Assembly: GCF_029814175.1 (NCBI RefSeq) | Contig: NZ_CP122312.1 | Location: forward strand, 1,922,001-1,986,000 | Length of the DNA stretch: 64,000 nt | Direction: 5' to 3' | Origin: Halospeciosus flavus | GTDB lineage: Archaea > Halobacteriota > Halobacteria > Halobacteriales > Halobacteriaceae | Part shown: piece by piece, positions 44,537-53,582 of the stretch | How positions within the stretch are numbered: the first letter of the stretch is position 1 | Layout: the number at the start of each line of letters is the position of its first letter | Notes under the pieces: model-generated | Database searches by the model: none | What the model saw: the letters and a program-made list of their open reading frames with translations, nothing else | Told to the model about the DNA's origin: nothing | Translations under genes and position numbers: made by a program

Positions 44537-46240
44537 TCACTCCGTTCGCGCGTACTTCCCCAGGTCGACGTTCTCCGCGACCCCGTCGACGGTCTCGTGT
44601 GGCCGGTTCACCACGATGTCGCCGGCGGTCTGCTTCCCGACGCCGGGAATCGCGCTCAACTCGTCCATCGAGGCCTCGTTGAGGTCGAGGGGGTAGGGGA
44701 CGCCCGTGATGGACCGGTAGCCGTGGTCGGTGACGACGACGTCGATGGCCCGCCCGAGTTCGCGCTCGCCGGGGATGCCGACGAGCAGCGAGTAGCTGCC
44801 GAGTTGGCGCCCGAACGTCTTGCCGTCCTCGTGTTTCTCGAGGAAGACGTCCTCCAGCACCGTGCCGGTGGGGACGACGCGCTTCAGCATCGGGTTGTCC
44901 ACTTCCTCGCGGATCTCCCGCTTGTAGTGTTTGAACTGCTTCTTGTGCTCCTTGGCGATGTCGGCGCCCGTCTCGGCCATCTCCGTCCCCTCGAAGGCCA
45001 TCACCTGCCGGATGTTGATGCGCCGGAGCATCAGTCCCTCGTCGTAGACGCGCTGGAGGAACTCCTTGTTGTGCTCGTAGGTCTCCGGGCGCTCGCCCTG
45101 CAGGCCGTGGACGAGGTTGATGCCGGGCAGGAGTTTCGGCAGTCGATTCGCCGCCCCGTCGCCGAAGGTGGGCGCGTCGTCGGGGTCGTCGCCGGGTCGC
45201 CACCCGCCGACCTCGTTGACGATGCGGACCGCTTCCAGACACTCGTCGGCGGTGACGAGGAGGTTGTTCTGCTCCTGGACGACGGGGTCGGCGCTCTCCA
45301 GGCCGAACGCGGCGGTGTCGCCGGGCGTGTTGTGCTCGGCGATGACGCGGATGGCCTCCTTCGACTCCTCCGGCCAGTTCACGATGGTGACCGGGTTCAT
45401 GTTGTCGAGGTGGAGGGTTTCGAGGTCGGGGGCGACCTCCCGAATCCCGCCGTAGAGTTGGCGGAGGGCGTCGGGGTTGGGCGCCTCGCCGTCGCCGCCG
45501 TAGGCGAGGATGTCGGCCTGCCGGCCGAGGCGGAAGTGCTTCACGCCGTGGTCGGAGAGGGCGTCGACCTCCGAGACGACCGAGGGCGGCGCGCGGAAGT
45601 CCGGGTCGCCGTACATCGGTTCGGTACAGAACGAACAGCGGTAGGCACATCCGCGGGAGGTCTCCATCTCGCAGATGAGGTAGTCGGGGTGGTTGGGGTG
45701 CTGTTCGACGACGAAGGCGCCCGCCTCGGCCCAGCGGTCGACCTCGGCGTTGTCGCGGTAGCGGTCCTCGAAGCCTTCGAGGCCGTCGTTCACGAGGTCG
45801 TAGGCGGCGGCCTCGACGTCGGCCATCGCGAGGAAGTCGAAGTCGAGGTCCTTGCGCTCCATGTCGGAGGCGCCCTCGTTCTGCTCGCCGACGCCGAAAC
45901 GGATGGGACCGCCCATCAGCGAGGTCCCCTCGGCGGTCCAGGCGAGTTCTCGTACCTCGTCGGGTTCGGCGGGCGTCCCGCCGACGTACTTGCCGGGGAC
46001 GGTCATGCCGCCGATGTAGATCAGCAGGTCGGCGTCCGCGACGTCCGCCCACCGACGGCGCTCCTCGCGGAGTTCGTCGATGGTGTGGTAGGTGATCTGC
46101 GAGGCGGGCACCCCCGCGTCGACGAGCGCGCCGGCCGTGTACCGTGGGTACGTCGAGATGTACGGCGGCACGCCGAAGTGCGCCGGCTCGTCGACGTAGC
46201 CGTCCACGAGCGTCACGTCGAGGTCCGCGGGGTCGGTCAT
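44537..46240 (-). CDS. Radical SAM protein with helix-hairpin-helix end
   Basis: 567 residues in three parts. Residues 1-180 resemble the B12-like Rossmann part of archaeal radical-SAM proteins (DVTLVDGYVDEPAHFGVPPY). The radical-SAM core has the FeS motif C198-x3-C202-x2-C205 (RGCAYRCSFC). Near the C-terminus LNEASMDELSAIPGVGKQTA is a helix-hairpin-helix, a nucleic-acid contact. Family proteins are widespread in Euryarchaeota and uncharacterised; RNA modification is a fair guess. Starts at ATG 46240. Confidence 0.85.
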   Translation of the reverse strand: MTDPADLDVTLVDGYVDEPAHFGVPPYISTYPRYTAGALVDAGVPASQITYHTIDELREERRRWADVADADLLIYIGGMTVPGKYVGGTPAEPDEVRELAWTAEGTSLMGGPIRFGVGEQNEGASDMERKDLDFDFLAMADVEAAAYDLVNDGLEGFEDRYRDNAEVDRWAEAGAFVVEQHPNHPDYLICEMETSRGCAYRCSFCTEPMYGDPDFRAPPSVVSEVDALSDHGVKHFRLGRQADILAYGGDGEAPNPDALRQLYGGIREVAPDLETLHLDNMNPVTIVNWPEESKEAIRVIAEHNTPGDTAAFGLESADPVVQEQNNLLVTADECLEAVRIVNEVGGWRPGDDPDDAPTFGDGAANRLPKLLPGINLVHGLQGERPETYEHNKEFLQRVYDEGLMLRRINIRQVMAFEGTEMAETGADIAKEHKKQFKHYKREIREEVDNPMLKRVVPTGTVLEDVFLEKHEDGKTFGRQLGSYSLLVGIPGERELGRAIDVVVTDHGYRSITGVPYPLDLNEASMDELSAIPGVGKQTAGDIVVNRPHETVDGVAENVDLGKYARTE

Positions 46241-46341
46241 GCACACGTGTTGGGCGTGAAGGAGTAAAAACTCGGCTATCGATGCGATGTGCAGCAGTCG
46301 AAGCCGGGTACCACCAGTTCAACTCCCGGAGACGACACCTC

Positions 46342-46890
46342 TCACCCGAGCGCGTCGACGTCGTCGAGGTCGTCGCGACACTCGGCTTCGAGTGCGTCGA
46401 TACGTTCACAGAGCCGTCGGTACTCGTCCCGCTGGCCGAGCGTGCCGTGGTCCTTGACCGCTTCGAGTGTCCGCTTGAGAGAGCGGAGTCGGAGGTACTC
46501 CTGGACCTGCGACGGGTACTCGTCGCGCCGTCGCACCCGGTCGACAGTTTCGACGAGGCGCTCGCGCGACATCGGTTTCGGGAGGTAGGCGTCGCAGTCC
46601 GAGTCGACGACGTCGTACCCCGGGTCGACTGCGGTGGCGACGACGACGAGATACTCCCCGTCGGTCTCGCGGACCCGTTCGAGGACCTCGCGTCCGGACA
46701 GGCCGGGCATCATCCGGTCGAGCAGAATCACGTCGACGTCGTCCCGGAGCGTGTCGAGTGCGGTCTCGCCGTCGACGGCCGTTCGGACGTCGGCGACGTC
46801 GAACAGCCAGAGACGGTAGGTTTCGAGGATCTCCTCGTCGTCGTCGACTGCGAGCACGACCGGATCGGATTCGGAGTCTATCGGGGACAT
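46342..46890 (-). CDS. Response regulator with HalX domain (RR1)
   Basis: 182 residues. Receiver domain with VDDDEE, phosphoacceptor Asp58 in VILLDRMMPG, and Lys in LPKPMSRERL. The C-terminal 65 residues are the helical HalX domain (SLKRTLEAVKDHGTL). No DNA-binding domain. 27 bases after the histidine kinase stop, so probably co-transcribed with it and phosphorylated by it. Confidence 0.9.
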   Translation of the reverse strand: MSPIDSESDPVVLAVDDDEEILETYRLWLFDVADVRTAVDGETALDTLRDDVDVILLDRMMPGLSGREVLERVRETDGEYLVVVATAVDPGYDVVDSDCDAYLPKPMSRERLVETVDRVRRRDEYPSQVQEYLRLRSLKRTLEAVKDHGTLGQRDEYRRLCERIDALEAECRDDLDDVDALG

Positions 46891-46917
46891 CGGTGGTGAG
46901 TGGAGTCGGGAGAGTGG

Positions 46918-48483
46918 CTACGGTGACTCGGTGGCGTCGTCGGACGCCGGCCGGTTCAGTTCGAGGACGAAGCACGCGCCGCCGAGGTCGCTGTCTTCGA
47001 CCCGTATCGACCCGCCGTAGGCGTCGACCATCGAGTCGGCGAAGAAGAGACCGAACCCGGATCCACTGTCGCCGCTCGCGCTCGCGCTCGTGACCCCGCG
47101 CCGGAAGACGGCGTCGCGCTGGTCTTCCGGAATACCAGGACCGTCGTCCGCGACCTCGATTCGGACGTAGTCGTCCTCGACCGCCGCGCGGACGCGGACC
47201 GTCGGCGTCTCCGAGGCGTTGTGCTCGACTGCGTTCCGGAGGAGGTTGTCGAGGACGTCGCCGAACATCTCGTCGGCACGGACCGACACGTCGGGGAGGC
47301 GGCCCTCGACAGCCAGGTCGGCCTCGGGGTTCGCCCCGGCGACGGATTCGACGCGCTCCGTGAGCAACGAGATCGAGATTGGCTGTGTCTCCCACTCCTC
47401 GCTCGTCAGCGTCTCGAGAGCGACCCGCATCCGGTCGATCTGATCACCGATGTCCGTACTCCGCGAGACGATGGTCTCCGCGAACTCTTCGAGTTGGCCG
47501 TCGGTCCGGTCGGCGACGAAGTTCGCCCGGGAGCGAATCACCATCACGCCGTTCTGGACGTCGTGTCTGAGGAGACTGTGGAGGAACTCGAGTTGGTCCG
47601 TTCGCTCTTCGAGTTCTCGCTCACGTTGGCTCTTCTCGCGTTCGAGACGTTCGCCGCGCTCTTCGATCAGCCGCTCGCGCTCTTTTTGCTCGCCGATGTC
47701 CGTGAGGACGACGTACGTGTGGCGGTTGTCTGTCGGCACGACGCGGAGTTTGAAGAAGCGCTGGGCTCCGTCGACAGTGGTCTGCGCCTCAACGTCCAGT
47801 CGTGCGCCCGCACGGACGTACTCGACCGGCGAGAACTCACCGTCGGTCGCGTTCAGTTCGTCCGTCTCGACGTCGACGTCGATCTCGGCGTCGGAGGTTG
47901 GTTCGAGTCGGTCGAGGACCTGCCGAGGCGGGTCGTCCGTGAGCGCGTCGAACGTCCGGTTCGTGTTCGTGACGTCGACGCCCTCGGTGGTCGGGCCGAA
48001 GGTGACGATAGCGTCGGTCGTGTTCTCGTACAGTGCGGAGAAGTGATTCCGTTGGGTCTGCAGCGTCGCGTAGCGACGGCGGCGCTCGACGTCGCTGATT
48101 CCGATGGCGAGTCCCGACACCGCCGCGATGACGACGGCGTTCCCGGCGACGACGAAGGGCTTCACGTCGCCCTGGACGACGAGTTGGATGCCGAGCACCC
48201 ACGCCATCAGGACCGCGCCGACGAGCGTGACCGAGCTAGTCCACTTCGCCGCGCGGAACGTCTCGTCGGCGTCCCAGTCACGCCGCGAGAGCAGGACGAC
48301 ACCAGCGAGGAAGACGACGGCGAGAGCCACGGGGAGGGCGTTCTCGGCGAGCGTCGAGGAAACCGACTTGTACGGCGGGACGGCGACGTCCGACCAGATA
48401 TCGTACAGTGGGAGGACGAACGCTCCCGCTCCGAGACCCGCCAGGAGACCGAGTCCGCGCCATCGATCCATCTCTCTTCCCAT
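46918..48483 (-). CDS. Membrane PAS histidine kinase
   Basis: 521 residues: about four membrane helices (10-130), a PAS domain (about 145-265) ending TYVVLTDIGEQKERERL, a charged coiled coil (265-300), the dimerisation H-box with His307 (LLRHDVQN), and an ATPase domain with DNLLRNAVEHN, DDGPGIP and GSGFGLFFADSMVDAYGG. Complete kinase. The signal is unknown. ATGs at 48498, 48483 and 48471 are all possible; 48483 is a compromise. It is head-to-head with RR2, whose start is 126 bases away. Confidence 0.88.
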   Translation of the reverse strand: MGREMDRWRGLGLLAGLGAGAFVLPLYDIWSDVAVPPYKSVSSTLAENALPVALAVVFLAGVVLLSRRDWDADETFRAAKWTSSVTLVGAVLMAWVLGIQLVVQGDVKPFVVAGNAVVIAAVSGLAIGISDVERRRRYATLQTQRNHFSALYENTTDAIVTFGPTTEGVDVTNTNRTFDALTDDPPRQVLDRLEPTSDAEIDVDVETDELNATDGEFSPVEYVRAGARLDVEAQTTVDGAQRFFKLRVVPTDNRHTYVVLTDIGEQKERERLIEERGERLEREKSQRERELEERTDQLEFLHSLLRHDVQNGVMVIRSRANFVADRTDGQLEEFAETIVSRSTDIGDQIDRMRVALETLTSEEWETQPISISLLTERVESVAGANPEADLAVEGRLPDVSVRADEMFGDVLDNLLRNAVEHNASETPTVRVRAAVEDDYVRIEVADDGPGIPEDQRDAVFRRGVTSASASGDSGSGFGLFFADSMVDAYGGSIRVEDSDLGGACFVLELNRPASDDATESP

Positions 48484-48609
48484 GGGTACACCTAGCATAC
48501 GCGCCGGAAAGTCGTAGGGGGTCACGACCACAGAGTGGACGAATCGACTACTCACCGGGAGAACCGTGTTAACACCCAACGTTATGAGTTCCGAGACGAT
48601 TGTCTACGT

Positions 48610-49275
48610 ATGGACGCAGCCGTACCCGTCGCACCGAGGTCCGAATTCGGAGGGAGTGTTCCTCGCTGCGACGGCGGTGAGCGTGTCGGCCGGGGGGTGG
48701 AGCGACCGGACGGCGTCGTGATGGTCGTCGACGACGAGGAACTCACCGAGACGGTACAGTTGTGGCTCGAACCCCACTGGGACGTCGTTCTCGCACACGA
48801 CGGCGACGAGGCGGTCGAGGAGTACGGCCCCCACGTGGACGTCGTGTTGCTGGACCGCCGGATGCCGACCGTGTCCGGTTCCACGGCGTTACAGCGGATC
48901 CGGAGCCAGGATGGCGAGGCCCGCGTCGCCATGATGACCGCCGTCGAACCCGACTTCGACATAGCGGACATGGAGTTCGACATGTACGTCCGGAAGCCAG
49001 TCTCGCAGAACGAACTCGTCGAATCCGTCACCGAACTCCTCCGCCGGACTCTGTACATCCGGGAGGTCCGGGCGCTGTTCTCGCTCGGCGCGAAACTCGG
49101 CGCCCTCCAAGAACAGTACCCAGCCGACGATCTCACCGAAGACGAGCGCTACCAGAGTCTGCGAGGAGAGTTCGAACGACTCGAGTCGAAGGCGGCAGAC
49201 CGACTCGAACACCTCGACACCGACGACCTGGAGGAGCGCATCGTCGAGACCAGTTCGACACGCGACTGGCGCTGA
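48610..49275 (+). CDS. Response regulator with HalX domain (RR2)
   Basis: 221 residues. After about 35 extra N-terminal residues comes a receiver domain: MVVDDEELTE, Asp82 in VVLLDRRMPT, Lys in YVRKPVSQNEL; then a HalX domain and an acidic helix (DRLEHLDTDDLEERI). Similar in layout to RR1 on the other side of the kinase. The ATG at 48610 is 40 bases after an acgttatgag element. The N-terminal extension (AAVPVAPRSEFGGSVPRCDG) is unusual; an internal GTG could also serve as start. Confidence 0.85.
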   Translation: MDAAVPVAPRSEFGGSVPRCDGGERVGRGVERPDGVVMVVDDEELTETVQLWLEPHWDVVLAHDGDEAVEEYGPHVDVVLLDRRMPTVSGSTALQRIRSQDGEARVAMMTAVEPDFDIADMEFDMYVRKPVSQNELVESVTELLRRTLYIREVRALFSLGAKLGALQEQYPADDLTEDERYQSLRGEFERLESKAADRLEHLDTDDLEERIVETSSTRDWR

Positions 49276-49346
49276 CAGTCGACGCTCGGTGACACGATCC
49301 CACGAGGGCCACAAGCCGTTAGCCGTCGCTCCGTGAATCCCGAGAC

Positions 49347-49664
49347 GTGAACGAGGACGTCTGCGAGGCCATCGAGACCCAGCACGTGCTCGCCTTCGAG
49401 TACGGTCACGAAGAAACGGACGAAGGACCGGGTGGCTGTCGCGTCGTCGAACCACACGTCTACGGCGAGACGGCGGACGGCGAGGAGTTGCTCCGTGGCT
49501 ACCAGACCGGTGGCTACAGCGCGTCCAGGGAACCCGTCGGGTGGAAACTCTTCGACGTCGCGGAGATCGAGGATCTCGTCGTCACCACGGAGTCGTTCGA
49601 CGGGCCGCGTCCCGAGTACGAGCCGGAAGACCCCGCCGTCGAGGACGTGTACTGCCGGCTCTAG
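49347..49664 (+). CDS. Small WYL-like beta-rich protein
   Basis: 105 residues. CEAIETQHVLAFEYG, VVEPHVYGET, LLRGYQTGGY and WKLFDVAEIEDLVV resemble the ligand-sensing WYL barrel (WYL-like RxxxPH...R...F), but the usual helix-turn-helix is missing. It may be a free WYL domain that binds a nucleotide or peptide. Starts with GTG at 49347. Overlaps the convergent DUF429 gene by 4 bases. Confidence 0.65.
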   Translation: MNEDVCEAIETQHVLAFEYGHEETDEGPGGCRVVEPHVYGETADGEELLRGYQTGGYSASREPVGWKLFDVAEIEDLVVTTESFDGPRPEYEPEDPAVEDVYCRL

Positions 49665-50470
49665 ATGTAGACGTACCCCTCGACCGCGTCGTACTCGACG
49701 TCCAGTGGATCGTCGGTGACGGCGTTGTCGTAGGCCGCGTACGCCGCGAGAATCGCGTCGAGAGCGTCGCCGCCGCTGTTCTCGACGACCGTCTCGCGCA
49801 GCGACTCGCGGTCCGCGTACTCGACGCCGGTACAGCGTTCGAGTCCGTCGAAGTTGCGCCCACGGCGTCGCGCCCCGCGGTCCGAGGACTCCTTGTACCC
49901 CTCGGCGAACAGCGCGAACTGTTCGAGGACCGCCGTCGGGTACACTTCGAGGAGCGTTCGCTTCGCACCGGTGTCGTGCATCGGGAGGACGGAGACGTCG
50001 TCCAAGAGCGGTTCGAGGACGTCGCGGACGGCGTAGAACGTCTGTTTGTGGACGCGGATGTCGTAGGGACAGAGTCCGCCGACTCGCTCGTCGGCGTCCC
50101 GTCGGCGGTTCTCGCCGTCGGTGCGCTCCAGACACGTCTCGCGGAACTCCTCGGGGTCGTCGAAGCGGTCGTCGAAGCCGCGGACGAACGCCTCCCACGA
50201 GTCGGCGTCGACGAGCTCGCCGGGGAGCGAGAAGGGCGCGTCGAGTCCGACTGTCGTGGGTCCGCCGTCGCGGAGGAAGTCGACGAGCGCCTCGTGTGTC
50301 GCCTCGCGGTCGGTCGTCCCGAAGAGGTCCGCCGCCGAGCGACAGCGCTGGACGTGGAGTTCACCGTCCTCGACCGTGCCGCTCGCGATCCAGACCTTCC
50401 GACCGGCGTCACTCGCCCCGCTGAAGTCGATGCCGTGGACGTCGTGTGCGGACGCGTCGGGCGCAGCCAT
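49661..50470 (-). CDS. DUF429 protein (RNase H-like fold)
   Basis: 269 residues. N-terminal VHGIDFSGASDAGRKVWIA and GLDAPFSLPG are the acidic strands of the DUF429 RNase H-like fold; the later GDALDAILAAYAAYDNAV holds another conserved Asp. Predicted nuclease-like ATPase fold; no function established. ATG at 50470. Divergent from the DUF7559-like gene. Confidence 0.8.
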   Translation of the reverse strand: MAAPDASAHDVHGIDFSGASDAGRKVWIASGTVEDGELHVQRCRSAADLFGTTDREATHEALVDFLRDGGPTTVGLDAPFSLPGELVDADSWEAFVRGFDDRFDDPEEFRETCLERTDGENRRRDADERVGGLCPYDIRVHKQTFYAVRDVLEPLLDDVSVLPMHDTGAKRTLLEVYPTAVLEQFALFAEGYKESSDRGARRRGRNFDGLERCTGVEYADRESLRETVVENSGGDALDAILAAYAAYDNAVTDDPLDVEYDAVEGYVYI

Positions 50471-50520
50471 CACCCGAAGCACTCACGGCTTCCCTAAAAC
50501 TCCACTCCCCGACGGTGTAC

Positions 50521-50568
50521 ACAGGTGGACGCTTCCCCCTCCGAAAACGGTTTCCCGAGGCCACCTGT
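50521..50568 (+). promoter_or_regulatory. Inverted repeat around the promoter of the zinc-ribbon gene at 50579
   Basis: ACAGGTGG (50521-50528) and CCACCTGT (50561-50568) are perfect inverted arms 40 bp apart, flanking a T/A-rich cgaaaacggttt core. The right arm ends 10 bases before the ATG. Could be an operator pair on one helix face. Pattern evidence only. Confidence 0.4.
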
Positions 50569-50578
50569 ATCCTCGCGT

Positions 50579-50737
50579 ATGCCCAAGACGGAGGAGCTCA
50601 AGTGCACTTCGGAGAACTGCGAACTCGACATGTTCGAGAACCACTACACCTACGACGTCGCCGAGGACCTCTCCGTCTCGGACCTGCAGTGTCCGCTCTG
50701 CGGCGGGACGTCGTGTCTCGAACGTATCGAGGTCTGA
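50579..50737 (+). CDS. Small zinc-ribbon protein (DUF7559-like)
   Basis: 52 residues: MPKTEELKCTSENCELDMFE, then HYTYDVAEDLSVSDLQCPLCGGTSC, given here in two parts because both knuckles (CTSENC and CPLCGG) bind zinc. Short, acidic, without a membrane segment. Haloarchaeal proteins of this exact layout are known as DUF7559 (from memory). Convergent with the next gene. Confidence 0.75.
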   Translation: MPKTEELKCTSENCELDMFENHYTYDVAEDLSVSDLQCPLCGGTSCLERIEV

Positions 50738-50744
50738 ACTCGAC

Positions 50745-51137
50745 CTACGCTTCGAGGGCGACGAAGTCGACGTCGTGTTCTCGCACGTAGTCGGCGAACT
50801 CCTCGACGATGTCGTCGAGGACCGGGAAGATACCGCGCTCGAACGACGCGACGACGATGAGGTCCTCGACGAACCCGGTGAAGAGAATCTTCGCGTCGGC
50901 GACCTTGATGATCTGGTTGACGTTCTCCGCGTCCATCATCTCCTCGTAGGACTCCTTCGCGAGCAGTTCGTCGTACTCCGAGAGCACCTCCCGTTGGCGC
51001 GCCGCGTTCCACTCGAGGTCGTCGCGGACGTGTAACGGCTCGAACTTGCCCGTCTCGGCCGGCGCTGCCGCGAAGTAGCGAACACGCTCTCCCGCGTTGT
51101 CGACCGTGATTCGGCACATGTCGCGTGCAACGTCCAT
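50745..51137 (-). CDS. Uncharacterised haloarchaeal protein
   Basis: 130 residues, acidic, mixed alpha/beta. Notable stretches: MCRITVDNAGERVRYFAAAP, a charged helix (WNAARQREVLSEYDELLAKE), ILFTGFVEDLIVVASFERGI and an acidic end. The last part resembles a roadblock/sensor-like sheet, but I recognise no family. ATG at 51137 chosen (a second at 51119). Convergent with the small zinc-ribbon gene. Confidence 0.7.
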   Translation of the reverse strand: MDVARDMCRITVDNAGERVRYFAAAPAETGKFEPLHVRDDLEWNAARQREVLSEYDELLAKESYEEMMDAENVNQIIKVADAKILFTGFVEDLIVVASFERGIFPVLDDIVEEFADYVREHDVDFVALEA

Positions 51138-51191
51138 ACGCCGTCTCGGGCGCTCTCCTACAATAATCCACTGGGCAGACCCCTGCAACGT

Positions 51192-52307
51192 TCACGACTG
51201 TGGGCGGTCGGTCCGGGTGTCGAAGCGCCGTGGGTCGAAGGGTGAGATCGGTTCGGCGTCGCCGAGGACGAGGTCGGCCACGTGCTCGCCGATCGCGGGC
51301 GCGCGCATGAAGCCGTGTCCCTCCCACCCGGCGGCGACGTACCACCCCGGTGCGACCGACCCGACTGGCCCGAGCAGCGGGTCGTGGTCGGGCGTCGACG
51401 TGCACAGGCCCGCCCACGCCTCCTCGACGTCGGGCGTGAAGTTGACGAGGCGGTCTGCGAGTCGCTCGCGAGTCGCGTCGACGAAGTCGTCGTCGGCCGT
51501 CTCGTCCCAGTCGACGGGCGAGACGTCTCGCTCAACCCCGTCGCCGGCGAGGATGCCCCGCGGGTGCGGGCGAAAGTAGAACTCGTCGGTAGCGTCGTAG
51601 ACGACCGGCGTGGCGGGACCACGGGTCCGCAACACCTGCGCCCGGTAGACGGACAGCGGGAGGGAGACCCCCGCCCCGGCGAGGAGCCGTTTCGTGTGTG
51701 CGCCCGCGGCGACCACCACCGCGTCGTAGGACTCGCCGTTCACACGCGGACCGTCGGTGGAACCGGAGTCGGAGTCGAGGGCGAGGTCTGCGGACGTCCC
51801 CGTTCGAAGGTCGACGCCGGCCGTGCGAGCCTTCGACGCCAGCAGGTCGACGTACGCCGCAGGGTCGGCCGTGCCGGCGGTCCGCGCGACCGCGGCGACC
51901 TCGACGTCGTCGGTCCGGAGTGCGGGGTACGCCGCCCGGAGTTCGGCCGCGTCGAGCGTCTCGACGTCGCGGTCGTGGTGGCGCATCCGCGACACCTGCT
52001 CGCGAATCGCGTCGGCGTCGGCCGCGTCCGTCGCGAACCAGACGTACGACACCTCGTCGAACCGGAAGTCGCCCTCGCCCGAGAAGTCGCGGAAGCGTTC
52101 GACCGCTCGCTCGGCGATGCCGACGTCCACGTCCTCGGCGAAGGCGTCGTAGACGATTCCCGCCGCCCGGTTCGTACTGCCGCTCCCGAGTTCGTCTCGT
52201 TCGTAGAGCGTGACGTCGACGCCCGCGTCCGCGAGGTCGAACGCGGCCGTGAGTCCGACGGCGCCACCACCGACGACGGCCACCCGCTCGACCGACGAGT
52301 CAGTCAT
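51192..52307 (-). CDS. FAD-dependent oxidoreductase of the DAO family
   Basis: 371 residues. The N-terminal VERVAVVGGGAVGLTAAFDL with GxGxxG and TLYERDELGSGSTNRAAG bind FAD, a late GWEGHGFMRAPAIGEHVADL closes the FAD site. DAO family members oxidise D-amino acids, glycine, sarcosine or similar; the substrate cannot be told. Cytosolic. Starts at ATG 52307; an open frame beyond is basic and lies in the promoter region. Confidence 0.85.
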   Translation of the reverse strand: MTDSSVERVAVVGGGAVGLTAAFDLADAGVDVTLYERDELGSGSTNRAAGIVYDAFAEDVDVGIAERAVERFRDFSGEGDFRFDEVSYVWFATDAADADAIREQVSRMRHHDRDVETLDAAELRAAYPALRTDDVEVAAVARTAGTADPAAYVDLLASKARTAGVDLRTGTSADLALDSDSGSTDGPRVNGESYDAVVVAAGAHTKRLLAGAGVSLPLSVYRAQVLRTRGPATPVVYDATDEFYFRPHPRGILAGDGVERDVSPVDWDETADDDFVDATRERLADRLVNFTPDVEEAWAGLCTSTPDHDPLLGPVGSVAPGWYVAAGWEGHGFMRAPAIGEHVADLVLGDAEPISPFDPRRFDTRTDRPQS

Positions 52308-52483
52308 CGCTGGACGAGACGGGAGACTCGCCCTTAGTTGTCGGTGGGTCACCCCGAATCGTACCGACCGGCGGTCGAAACTGGACGGCCGGAAAACCGA
52401 CTGGAGACGGCACGTTCGCTTCACTTTCACTTTCACCGCGCGCATGGCCGAGCTACAAGTACGACTCGCGTCAGTGTACGAGT

Positions 52484-52660
52484 ATGAACACGAACATCGG
52501 CTTCGAGCGAGGGAACGGGAACGAACTCGACCGGCCGGGGACGAAGATGGAGGTCTCGGAGATGCCGCTGGAGCGGGCGTTGGCGTGTGTCGAGGACCGG
52601 GCGGGTGACGCCCACTTCGAGCGGACCGTCGGGCGGACCTACCTCGTCACCGACGACTAG
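52484..52660 (+). CDS. 58-residue uncharacterised protein
   Basis: Reads MNTNIGFERGNGNELDRPGT then a helical part (MPLERALACVEDRAGDAHFE) and ends TYLVTDD. Third-position G/C preference and acidic ending look like a real haloarchaeal gene, and the 4-base tail overlap with the convergent neighbour is typical here. No family recognised. A competing frame starting 40 bases upstream is richer in arginine and less likely. Confidence 0.5.
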   Translation: MNTNIGFERGNGNELDRPGTKMEVSEMPLERALACVEDRAGDAHFERTVGRTYLVTDD

Positions 52661-53448
52661 TCGAGGAACGCCTCGACGCCGCGGGCGGGGTAGCCGACGA
52701 CCGTGTCGACGCCGGCCTCGCGGAGCGTGGCGACGTGCTCCTGGACGGACCCGACGTCGCCGACGAGCGCGTAGTCGCGGACGGCCCGCGAGAGAACTTC
52801 GCGAGCGCGCCCGGTCGCGGTGCCGTCGGTCGGCGCGTCGTCGGGGAGCGCCTCGCGAACGGGCCGACGGCGGGCGGCGTACGCCCCGACGGAGTCGAGG
52901 ACGGTGTCCTCGTCGTCCGTGAGGACGGTCGGCGCGTAGACGGCCACCTCGCCCTCGAACCCGGCCGCACGCATCGCGCGGACGTCGCGGGCGGTGGTCC
53001 CGGAGAGGAGTTCGAACTGTGTGGCCCCCGTCGCGAGGGCGATGCGCTCGATGCCTTCGGTCCCGACCCAGGCGTCGTCGGCTGTCTCGACCGCCTCGCC
53101 GAACCGGGGGGCGACGGCCCGTTCGCCCTCCTCGGGCGAGAGGTAGGCGCCGTGGCCCGCGACGAGGACGCGCTTGGCGTCGTCGGGGAGCGCGCGGACG
53201 ACCGAGTCGTCACCCAGGGGGTCGAAGCCGTCGGCGCGGACGGGCGTCGTCACGCGGAGGGTCTTCTCGGCGCCGAGCAGCGCCAGCAGGTCGTTGTCGG
53301 GGAAGTGCTCGTGACCCTCGTAGTCGACGACGACCGTCTCGACGGGGAGTTCGAGCGCCTTCGAGACGTCGCACTCGGCCGGTTTGAGCGCGACGGCGTC
53401 GAGGTCGGCCGCGCGGAGGCCCCGTTCGGCGGCGTCGCTAGTCAACAT
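52657..53448 (-). CDS. Luciferase-like TIM-barrel protein, haloarchaeal (DUF7388-like)
   Basis: 263 residues. Alternating strands and helices with VALKPAECDVSKALELPV, VLVAGHGAYLSPEEGE and a C-terminal GSVQEHVATLREAGVDTVVG, the last strongly like F420-dependent luciferase-type oxidoreductases. The overall protein is shorter than those enzymes (about 330) and may be a degenerate barrel without cofactor. Family number from memory. ATG at 53448. Confidence 0.68.
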   Translation of the reverse strand: MLTSDAAERGLRAADLDAVALKPAECDVSKALELPVETVVVDYEGHEHFPDNDLLALLGAEKTLRVTTPVRADGFDPLGDDSVVRALPDDAKRVLVAGHGAYLSPEEGERAVAPRFGEAVETADDAWVGTEGIERIALATGATQFELLSGTTARDVRAMRAAGFEGEVAVYAPTVLTDDEDTVLDSVGAYAARRRPVREALPDDAPTDGTATGRAREVLSRAVRDYALVGDVGSVQEHVATLREAGVDTVVGYPARGVEAFLD

Positions 53449-53582
53449 GCGGTATCACCACGGGAGAACACGGAGGAGTGGGTCTCAGTGCAGCGGCGGA
53501 ACGCGATCCATCGTCTGTGCGACCATGTACGGTGTCGATACAGGAGCGGCCGGCAAAAGCGTTCCGTTCGGAACGACGCCGG

